The position numbers and the translations under genes are program-made. A DNA stretch of 12,714 bases, taken from NCBI GenBank assembly GCA_013140405.1, contig JABFSV010000092.1:1-12714 (forward strand), written 5' to 3'. The DNA comes from Methyloglobulus sp. Lineage in GTDB: Bacteria > Pseudomonadota > Gammaproteobacteria > Methylococcales > Methylomonadaceae. A model generated the notes under the pieces. It did not search any database and had not been told where the DNA came from. It saw only the letters and a program-made list of their open reading frames with translations. Of the stretch, positions 7,549 to 12,714 are shown one piece after another. How positions within the stretch are numbered: position 1 is the first letter of the stretch; each line of letters opens with the position of its first letter.

Positions 7549-8771
7549 TAGCCGAACACCTTTATTAAGGACTTAATCCCATCCATTAAAACATCGATTT
7601 CTTGCTTCGTATTATACATGGCAAAAGATGCGCGCGCTGTTGCAGGAACACCGTAAAAATCCATGACTGGCATGGCACAATGATGCCCTGCCCTGATAGC
7701 TATCCCCAAACTGTCCAGCATGGTACCAATATCGTGGGGGTGGATTTTATCCAGCACAAAAGACAGGATTGCGCCTTTGTCTTCGGCCTCACCAATAATC
7801 ATTAAGCCTTTAATTTGCTTGGCTTGTTGAGTAGCATAAGCCAGCAATTCGGCTTCATAGGCGGCAATATTCGCCATGCCGATTTCATTTAGATAGTCAA
7901 TTGCCGCGCCAAGCCCGACTACATCAGCGATACTCGGTGTACCTGCTTCAAATTTATGCGGCAATCCGGCATAAGTACTTTTTTCAAAACTTACAGTTTT
8001 AATCATATCCCCGCCACCTTGATAAGGGGGCATGGCTTCAAGCAAGGCTTTCTTACCGTACATCACGCCAATGCCGGAAGGCCCGTACAACTTATGCCCA
8101 GAAAACACATAAAAGTCGCAATCCAAATCCTGTACATCCACACTGACATGTGGAATGGCTTGCGCGCCATCCAACATCACCGAAATATTCTTGGAATGTG
8201 CCGCAGCGATCATCTTTTTCACTGGGTTAATAGTTCCCAACGCATTGGACATATGCACCACCGCAACCAATTTGGTTTTGGTATTCAACAAGGCTTCAAA
8301 TTCAGGATAAATTAATTCGCCTTGGACATTCATCGGCGCAACTTTCAAAACTGCACCAGTCTCTTGACACAGCATTTGCCAAGGCACGATATTGGAGTGA
8401 TGCTCCATCGCGGTGATGACAATCTCGTCACCGGCTTTTATATTCGCTTTGCCGAAGGTTTGGGCAATCAGGTTAACGGCTTCGGTTGCGCCGCGCACAA
8501 AGATGATTTCCTTGGTGCTGGCGGCATTAATAAATTCCCTGACTTTCGCGCGCGCCGATTCAAACTTGTCAGTCGCACGTACACTTAAGGTATGTACGCC
8601 ACGATGGATATTGGCGTAATCGTGCCGATAAAAGTGACTAATGCTGTCGATAACCGCATTCGGCTTTTGGCAACTGGCAGCGTTGTCCAGATAAACCAGA
8701 GGCTTATTGCGGATTTTTTCTTGCAGGATCGGGAAGTCTGCACGGATACGTTCTAAAGGAAATGTTGTCAT
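7548..8771 (-). CDS. sufS: SufS, cysteine desulfurase of the SUF pathway
   Basis: This 407-residue PLP enzyme removes sulfur from L-cysteine, forming alanine and an enzyme persulfide for Fe-S assembly. It is full length for group II desulfurases. The N-terminal VYLDNAAS (27-34), the PLP-stacking EHHSN (123-127), the cofactor Asp-Gly-Ala-Gln (201-204), the Schiff-base Lys227 in SGHKLYGP and the catalytic Cys365 in RAGHHCAMP are all present, at nearly the same positions as in E. coli SufS. Its partner sufU overlaps its stop codon. The start has no strong ribosome site. A Uma2 gene is divergent from it across an 87-base gap, so sufS either has its own promoter there or depends on readthrough from sufD. 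Confidence 0.96.
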   Translation of the reverse strand: MTTFPLERIRADFPILQEKIRNKPLVYLDNAASCQKPNAVIDSISHFYRHDYANIHRGVHTLSVRATDKFESARAKVREFINAASTKEIIFVRGATEAVNLIAQTFGKANIKAGDEIVITAMEHHSNIVPWQMLCQETGAVLKVAPMNVQGELIYPEFEALLNTKTKLVAVVHMSNALGTINPVKKMIAAAHSKNISVMLDGAQAIPHVSVDVQDLDCDFYVFSGHKLYGPSGIGVMYGKKALLEAMPPYQGGGDMIKTVSFEKSTYAGLPHKFEAGTPSIADVVGLGAAIDYLNEIGMANIAAYEAELLAYATQQAKQIKGLMIIGEAEDKGAILSFVLDKIHPHDIGTMLDSLGIAIRAGHHCAMPVMDFYGVPATARASFAMYNTKQEIDVLMDGIKSLIKVFG

Positions 8772-8791
8772 ACTATCTTTGTTAAGTTCCG

Positions 8792-8819
8792 ATGTGTTGC
8801 TTATTTATCGACAACACAT
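8792..8819. promoter_or_regulatory. Inverted repeat in the sufS-Uma2 divergent intergenic region
   Basis: ATGTGTTG (8792-8799) and CAACACAT (8812-8819) are perfect inverted copies separated by 12 bases. They lie in the 87-base gap from which sufS (-) and the Uma2 gene (+) are read apart, and the surrounding DNA is very A/T-rich. The place and the centre spacing suit an operator for a dimeric regulator acting on one or both genes. No T run follows on either strand, which argues against a terminator. Confidence 0.35.
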
Positions 8820-8858
8820 TATATTTATTATTAATTTTACTTAGATTTTCTTGCACTT

Positions 8859-9419
8859 ATGTCTACTGTTAACCCTACCAAACACTTAACTAATCTGGAT
8901 GAATGGCGCCGATTGGGCGAGGCTAATATTTTTCCACCTGAAAGCCGGGTTGAACTAATTAATGGAGAGATTTTAGACATGGCACCTATAGGTTTTAACC
9001 ACTCAGGACATATAAATCGTCTAAATATGTTGCTGACAAAACTTGCACCAGTTCAAGTTATTGCCAGCATACAAAATCCACTCCAACTCGGTGACTTATC
9101 CGAGCCTGAACCCGACTTCATGCTGTTAAAGCCGAATGCCGACTTCTATTCATCCCGTCATCCTGTTGCCGATGATGTGTTGCTACTCATCGAAGTCGCC
9201 GACAGTTCGCTCAATTTCGACCAAAACCAGAAATTGCGCTTGTATGCCTTACACAATATCCCTGAATACTGGCTGTTAAACCTGAATGATGTTTGCCTGG
9301 AAGTGTACCGCAAACCCAATGGCGAGGTGTATGCCGAAAAAACCACTTTATACAGTGGCGACAACATTACCTTATCGCAACTTCCAAACATCAGTATTCA
9401 GGTCTCGGATATTATGTAA
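8859..9419 (+). CDS. Uma2 family (DUF820) putative PD-(D/E)XK endonuclease
   Basis: This 186-residue protein has the full Uma2 pattern: DEWRRL near the start, RVELINGEI (30-38, Glu32), the catalytic EPEPDFML (82-89, Asp86), LLIEVADSS (109-117, Glu112), the later KLRLYA (125-130) and IPEYWLLNL (134-142). The family has the restriction-endonuclease-like fold. It is abundant in cyanobacteria and some proteobacteria, often in many copies, and its biological role is not established. The gene is on the strand opposite to all suf genes and sits between sufD and sufS, where a compact operon would have none. No clear ribosome site precedes the ATG, and a palindromic repeat follows the stop. Transfer or mobilisation into the operon is inferred from position. 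Confidence 0.92.
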   Translation: MSTVNPTKHLTNLDEWRRLGEANIFPPESRVELINGEILDMAPIGFNHSGHINRLNMLLTKLAPVQVIASIQNPLQLGDLSEPEPDFMLLKPNADFYSSRHPVADDVLLLIEVADSSLNFDQNQKLRLYALHNIPEYWLLNLNDVCLEVYRKPNGEVYAEKTTLYSGDNITLSQLPNISIQVSDIM

Positions 9420-9443
9420 ATTACATTTTAAAAGCACACGTTC

Positions 9444-9512
9444 GTACTCGACTGCATGGATGCAGGAGGTAGGGCAACGCATGGAGCAGTTGCCGAGAGC
9501 TTGTCGAAGTAC
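9444..9512. repeat. 69-bp palindromic multi-hairpin intergenic repeat
   Basis: Between the Uma2 stop and the sufD stop lies a structured element. Outer arms GTACTCGAC (9444-9452) and GTCGAAGTAC (9503-9512) pair except for one extra base. Inside are two smaller hairpins: TGCAT/ATGCA (9453-9457, 9460-9464) and GGCAAC/GTTGCC (9473-9478, 9489-9494). The latter is preceded by the tetranucleotide GTAG (9469-9472) typical of REP sequences. The right end reads as GTACTTCGACAAGCTC on the - strand, a string I recall as common in dispersed bacterial repeats. It could also serve as a terminator for the convergent genes, but no T run is present. Confidence 0.55.
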
Positions 9513-9518
9513 AAATCA

Positions 9519-10877
9519 CTACAACCAAGCTTTTTGAATACCCTCTTGAGGAAATCGGATCAACACTTGTTCTAAAACTTGGTCGTGTAAAGTTTTTATC
9601 TTGATCTTATCCACCATCTCATTAGCAAAAGCAAAAGTCAGCATATTACGTGCCGTTTCTTCGTCAACACACCGTGATTGCAAGTAAAAAATCGACTTTT
9701 CGTCCAACTGTCCGACGGTTACGCCATGTCCGCACTTGACATCATCGGCATAGATTTCCAGTTGCGGCTTGGTATCCACTTCGGCATCATTTGATAGCAG
9801 CAAATTGCGGTTGTTCATTTGCGAATCGGTCTTTTGGGCATCTTCCGCTACGATGACCCGTCCTTGAAACACGCCCCTCGCCCGATCATCCATTACACCT
9901 TTGTACATTTCCCTACTGATGCCATGCGGTTTCAGGTGATTGATGCGGGTATGGTTATCCAGATGTTGGCGTTTTGCGCCCAGATATAAGCCATTTAAGT
10001 CGCATTCAGAAGCCTGACCCAGATCGGTGTGAACATCGCAACGTGCCAATAAGCCGCCAAAAGCAAAGTTGTGATGGGTAAAACGGGCGTGTTGCGCCTG
10101 TTTCACATAGGTACCACCGAAGTGAAAAGCCTTGTCTGATTCTGCCTGTAACTTGTAATGCGTTAATGTCGCATTTTCTCCGGCAAAAACTTCCGTGACT
10201 GATGTTGATAAATAAGCATCATCCGTCGCCGCCACAAAGGTTTCAATCAACGTCGTTTCTGTAGAACAATCCACCACGACCACATTACGTGTCGTCGCCA
10301 GTACATCGGCTTGTGTCGCGATATTTAAAATCTGGATCGGTTTAGCCAGAACCTGATTGGTCAGTACATGAATAAACACGCCATCCGTAAACCACGCGCT
10401 GTTGAACGCCACAAAACCATGTTCACCCGGTTGTACCGCTTGACCTAAATAAGGATGCAACCAATCAGGCAGCGCCATTAACGCCGCAGCCATACTCATG
10501 ATCTTCACGCCATCAGGCAAACCGTCCAACACGGACATTTCTGCGGAAAAATGGCCATTGACCAAAGCAACGCTCCAGGCATCTTCCAACTGCTGCGCTT
10601 TCAGCCAAGACGGATCAATTGCTTGCAGGTTGGGCTGAGCGCTTACGAAACCCAACGCCGGCGCAAACAGCTTCTTTTCAATAGCGGACACATTCGTGTA
10701 ACGCCATTCTTCTTCACGCGGTGAAGGAAAACCCGTTGCCGAAAATTTGCTCAAACCCGCCTTGCGTAATTGCTGTAACCACGGCAAGTTTTGCCCTGGC
10801 AATTCGGGTGCTAAACTTGGGTATTCAGCCACATAGCGGCTTGTAGATTCGTTGTTTATGCCCTTTAGGGTACTCAT
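9519..10877 (-). CDS. sufD: SufD, subunit of the SufBCD Fe-S scaffold complex
   Basis: This 452-residue protein is SufD, the non-ATPase partner that joins SufB and SufC to form the cytoplasmic scaffold on which Fe-S clusters are built, and it is tied to iron entry. The N-terminal part carries the helical recruiting motif FPSPREEEWRYTNV (50-63). The C-terminal beta-helix holds the conserved signature DVKCGHGVTVGQLDE (379-393) with Cys382 and His384, the counterparts of the cluster-assembly Cys and His of E. coli SufD, followed by YLQSRC and EETARNML. Its ATG overlaps the sufC stop in TAATG with GAGGTGG upstream, so translation is coupled to sufC. It is separated from sufS by about 750 bases that hold the Uma2 gene. 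Confidence 0.95.
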   Translation of the reverse strand: MSTLKGINNESTSRYVAEYPSLAPELPGQNLPWLQQLRKAGLSKFSATGFPSPREEEWRYTNVSAIEKKLFAPALGFVSAQPNLQAIDPSWLKAQQLEDAWSVALVNGHFSAEMSVLDGLPDGVKIMSMAAALMALPDWLHPYLGQAVQPGEHGFVAFNSAWFTDGVFIHVLTNQVLAKPIQILNIATQADVLATTRNVVVVDCSTETTLIETFVAATDDAYLSTSVTEVFAGENATLTHYKLQAESDKAFHFGGTYVKQAQHARFTHHNFAFGGLLARCDVHTDLGQASECDLNGLYLGAKRQHLDNHTRINHLKPHGISREMYKGVMDDRARGVFQGRVIVAEDAQKTDSQMNNRNLLLSNDAEVDTKPQLEIYADDVKCGHGVTVGQLDEKSIFYLQSRCVDEETARNMLTFAFANEMVDKIKIKTLHDQVLEQVLIRFPQEGIQKAWL

Positions 10878-11638
10878 TAAGCCGCCACCTCTGGCTGACT
10901 GGTTTCAACCCAACTGTAACCTTTTTCTTCCAGTTCCAACGCCAATTCAGGGCCACCAGATTTAACGATTTGCCCGTGCGCCAGCACATGCACGAAATCA
11001 GGCTTGATGTAATCGAGTAGGCGCTGGTAGTGGGTAATCATCACGAAGGCGCGATCTGGTGATCGCAAGGAGTTAACGCCATCCGCCACCACTTTTAAGG
11101 CATCAATATCTAAGCCGGAATCGGTTTCATCAAGGATACACAGTTTGGGTTCCAAAATCGCCATTTGCAGGATTTCGTTACGTTTCTTTTCGCCGCCGGA
11201 AAAGCCTTCGTTAACGGCGCGATACAGAAATTTTTCATCCATTTCCAGCAACTTAACCTTGTGTTTGACCAAGGTTAAAAAATCCATCGCATCCACTTCC
11301 GGCTGGCCGTGATGTTTACGGATGGCGTTCAAGGCTGCTTTCAGCAAATAAATATTGCTGACACCCGGAATTTCCACCGGATATTGGAAGGCCAGAAAAA
11401 TACCTTCCCGCGCCCGGATTTCCGGCGGCATGTCGGTTAAATCCTTACCTTGATAAACAATCGAACCTTGGGTTATCTCATAACCGCTTTTGCCCGACAG
11501 CACATGCGACAAGGTGCTTTTGCCGGAGCCGTTCGGCCCCATGATCGCATGGATTTCTCCTGCATTCACTTGCAGGTTAATGCCTTTAAGGATGGGTTTG
11601 TCGCCAACGCTGACGTGGAGGTTTTCTATAAGGAGCAT
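10877..11638 (-). CDS. sufC: SufC, ATPase subunit of the SufBCD complex
   Basis: This 253-residue soluble ABC-type ATPase drives conformational change in the SufBCD scaffold. It has Walker A GPNGSGKST (34-42, Lys40), the Q-loop FLAFQYPVEIPG (80-91), the family-specific signature FSGGEKKRNE (145-154), Walker B LCILDETDSGLD (165-176, Glu170) and the switch His202 in MITHYQRLL. Length and motif positions agree with E. coli SufC. The start is set by the conserved opening MLLIENLHVSV. The ribosome site before it is weak and the preceding 80 bases are A/T-rich. The gene normally upstream, sufB, is absent there; a toxin-antitoxin pair is found instead on the same strand. Confidence 0.96.
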   Translation of the reverse strand: MLLIENLHVSVGDKPILKGINLQVNAGEIHAIMGPNGSGKSTLSHVLSGKSGYEITQGSIVYQGKDLTDMPPEIRAREGIFLAFQYPVEIPGVSNIYLLKAALNAIRKHHGQPEVDAMDFLTLVKHKVKLLEMDEKFLYRAVNEGFSGGEKKRNEILQMAILEPKLCILDETDSGLDIDALKVVADGVNSLRSPDRAFVMITHYQRLLDYIKPDFVHVLAHGQIVKSGGPELALELEEKGYSWVETSQPEVAA

Positions 11639-11718
11639 ATTTGCACTTCGATAAAAATTAATAAGATTGAAAATAAAAACTTTATTTATGAAAACAAAAT
11701 TTCATTACTGGTTTGTAA

Positions 11719-12156
11719 TCATTTACTCGATGAATTTGAAAAAGGGTTCAATAACTTTAAGCCACAATGTTTAAAATCTTCTGTATTCCGTGTAACCAGA
11801 GCTAAACCGTAACTACTTGCAGTAGCGGCAATTAAGCTATCCATCACCGCCAGTTTCTTACCCTGCATTTCCGTTTGGGCTGATAACCGCGCCCATTGTT
11901 CTAAAACATCACTACTAAGCGGTAAAATTCTTTGGGGAAATTCAAGCTCTATCGCATTTAGCCAATTTTGTAAAAGCACCGATTTTTGCGGTTGGCTTGG
12001 CTTTATTTTGTAAATTCCCTTTTTAATTTCCGCGATACTAACGGCACTTAAAAATAAATTGGCTACCTGTTGTTGATTCATCCAGGTAACAACGTCCACA
12101 TCAGGATTTTTCTTAACGCATTCCGAAATAACGCAGGTATCTAACAAATAGCTCAT
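11719..12156 (-). CDS. VapC/FitB-type PIN-domain ribonuclease toxin
   Basis: This 145-residue protein is a PIN-domain toxin; members are Mg-dependent RNases that cut tRNA, rRNA or mRNA when released from their antitoxin. The four acidic residues of the active site can be placed: Asp6 in YLLDTCVISE, Glu43 in SIAEIKKGI, Asp106 in AVMDSLIAATA and Asp127 in VTRNTEDF. The spacing and the motifs match the FitB-like subgroup. Its start overlaps the antitoxin stop in ATGA, the usual coupling. The active site looks complete, so the toxin is probably functional. It ends 80 bases before sufC on the same strand with no terminator visible, so transcripts from the toxin-antitoxin promoter may run into sufCD. 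Confidence 0.92.
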   Translation of the reverse strand: MSYLLDTCVISECVKKNPDVDVVTWMNQQQVANLFLSAVSIAEIKKGIYKIKPSQPQKSVLLQNWLNAIELEFPQRILPLSSDVLEQWARLSAQTEMQGKKLAVMDSLIAATASSYGLALVTRNTEDFKHCGLKLLNPFSNSSSK

Positions 12157-12380
12157 AAATTGATATTTCTATCCGCATCTTTATCGCGCATAAATAAATT
12201 ATCTATTTCGTCGTCGGGGATACCAAGATCAATATGTAATTTATCAAACAATTTCGTATCCGTTTGATGCGCTTGAATATACTCGGACAAAATAGCATCA
12301 ACCGCCTCTTGCGGAGATTTATAATTCCCTATTTTTACCACTTTATCGGTCAATTCATCGTTTAGAATTATTGTTGTCAT
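12153..12380 (-). CDS. Antitoxin of the PIN-toxin pair, ribbon-helix-helix-like
   Basis: A small protein of 75 residues if started at the ATG 12378-12380, which has GAGGTG (12387-12392) six bases upstream. A GTG three codons earlier is possible but would lie on top of that ribosome site. The N-terminus TTIILNDELTDKVVKI followed by a helix with SPQEAVDAILSEYIQ looks like the strand-helix-helix fold of VapB/FitA/ParD-type DNA-binding antitoxins. The acidic C-terminal tail (GIPDDEIDNLF) is the part that would clamp the toxin. Such antitoxins usually repress their own promoter. The family call rests on pattern and on the coupled toxin gene, not on a strong motif. Confidence 0.78.
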   Translation of the reverse strand: MTTIILNDELTDKVVKIGNYKSPQEAVDAILSEYIQAHQTDTKLFDKLHIDLGIPDDEIDNLFMRDKDADRNINL

Positions 12381-12428
12381 TGTAAACACCTCTTCAACTA
12401 ACTAACTGTTCAGAATACATTAAATAGG

Positions 12429-12483
12429 AAGTGGGATGTGCCGAGAAACGAGGCGCATCAATCGCGAACGATGTGCTTCACTT
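12429..12483. repeat. REP-like palindromic repeat upstream of the toxin-antitoxin pair
   Basis: GATGTGCC (12435-12442) pairs with GGCGCATC (12452-12459) except for one G-T, with a nine-base loop. A second copy of GATGTGC lies at 12470-12476, so the middle arm can pair either way. AAGTG (12429-12433) and CACTT (12479-12483) frame the element. The A-rich flanks contrast with its higher GC. It resembles dispersed extragenic palindromes I recall from gammaproteobacterial genomes, but copy number cannot be judged here. Confidence 0.45.
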
Positions 12484-12504
12484 ATTTCATTAAAACTAAA
12501 AATC

Positions 12505-12584
12505 GTAGGTTGGGGTGAGGTACGAACCCCAACGCAATGGATTAAATTTATCTGTTGGGGTTCATTTTATTTACCCCAACCTAC
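12505..12584. repeat. REP doublet (REPIN/BIME-like) of 80 bp
   Basis: Perfect 12-bp terminal inverted repeats, GTAGGTTGGGGT (12505-12516) and ACCCCAACCTAC (12573-12584), enclose a second perfect 10-bp pair, GAACCCCAAC (12524-12533) and GTTGGGGTTC (12554-12563). Each half is by itself a REP: the tetranucleotide GTAG followed by a GTTGGGGT/AACCCCAAC hairpin. The two halves face each other, the arrangement called REPIN or BIME. In known cases such elements are moved by a RAYT (Y1-type) transposase encoded elsewhere. It lies eight bases past the stop of the right-edge open frame and upstream of the toxin-antitoxin genes, so it may also act as a transcript-end hairpin. Confidence 0.8.
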
Positions 12585-12591
12585 CGTGCTG

Positions 12592-12714
12592 CTACTCGTT
12601 ATTAAATTGATCAATTAAATTTTCGATTTTATATCCAACAGCATTTATTTCACTGTTATTCCCAACCCCTTTCTCCAATAACAATGTACCAAGCGCTTCT
12701 TTAACTTTTTCCAT
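12592..12714 (-). CDS. Possible C-terminal end or short gene at right edge, unknown
   Basis: The - strand is open from the right edge to TAG at 12592-12594, giving 40 residues that begin at an ATG lying exactly on the last bases of the window (MEKVKEALGT, ending LIDQFNNE). Whether this ATG is a real start or an internal methionine cannot be told, as no upstream sequence is visible. The peptide is charged and helix-like, with no motif that I recognise, and does not resemble the C-terminus of SufB. The stop just before the REP doublet is the usual place for such a repeat downstream of a gene. Confidence 0.35.
   Translation of the reverse strand: MEKVKEALGTLLLEKGVGNNSEINAVGYKIENLIDQFNNE

Noticed and set aside
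7956..8315. 119-residue open frame on the + strand
   Set aside because: Fully antisense to sufS, whose catalytic residues and length are intact; composition is that of a shadow frame.
9286..9537. 83-residue + strand frame running from Uma2 through the repeat
   Set aside because: Out of frame with the well-supported Uma2 gene and includes the palindromic repeat; not protein-like.
11639..11718. Terminator or sufC promoter in the vapC-sufC gap
   Set aside because: The stretch is A/T-rich but shows no stem followed by a T run on the - strand and no convincing promoter boxes.
11450..11812. 120-residue open frame on the + strand spanning the sufC-vapC gap
   Set aside because: It covers the antisense of the sufC N-terminus and the vapC C-terminus; no domain is seen and the ribosome site is lacking.
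12387..12389. GTG as start of the antitoxin
   Set aside because: The GTG overlaps the GAGGTG ribosome site; the ATG three codons later has correct spacing to it.
12429..12584. CRISPR array
   Set aside because: The repeats here are inverted palindromes of two different kinds, without evenly spaced direct repeats, and no cas gene is present.
12436..12618. 60-residue + strand frame over the two repeats
   Set aside because: It is made almost wholly of the palindromic repeats, which explain the sequence better than coding does.

Overview
The window (12,714 bases, moderate GC, densely coded) looks like chromosomal DNA of a gammaproteobacterium. The protein flavour, the exopolysaccharide genes next to a SUF operon of the SufU type, and the GTAG-headed repeats would fit a methanotroph of the Methylococcales. 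That placement is an inference from general resemblance; no marker gene here fixes the taxon.

Left block (1-3973): the end of an exopolysaccharide locus. On the + strand are the C-terminus of a Wzz/GumC-type chain-length protein and a CpsD/EpsG-type P-loop ATPase (BY-kinase family). Convergent with them on the - strand is a large exported clan GH-A (GH5-like) glycoside hydrolase. A hairpin terminator lies between the convergent genes.

Central block (4163-8771, all - strand): a tightly packed gene series read right to left: sufS, sufU, a small lipoprotein, rsmJ, a Rieske ferredoxin and a CDF cation transporter. Several junctions overlap or lie a few bases apart, so this is probably one operon that joins Fe-S cluster assembly to metal transport, a [2Fe-2S] electron carrier and an rRNA methyltransferase.

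Right block (8772-12714): the upstream half of the same SUF system, sufC-sufD, is cut off from sufS by a Uma2-family nuclease gene on the opposite strand plus a 69-bp multi-hairpin repeat. On the other side, the place where sufB normally precedes sufC is taken by a FitAB/VapBC-type toxin-antitoxin pair, followed by two palindromic repeats. One of these is a clean REP doublet (REPIN) with perfect 12-bp terminal inverted repeats. No sufB is seen in the 1.07 kb upstream of sufC. At the right edge a short open frame may be the end of another gene.

The main theme is a core housekeeping operon (SUF) interrupted at two joints by selfish or defensive genes, with repeats lying beside both. I see no CRISPR array, tRNA, rRNA or insertion sequence, and no clearly novel multi-gene system.
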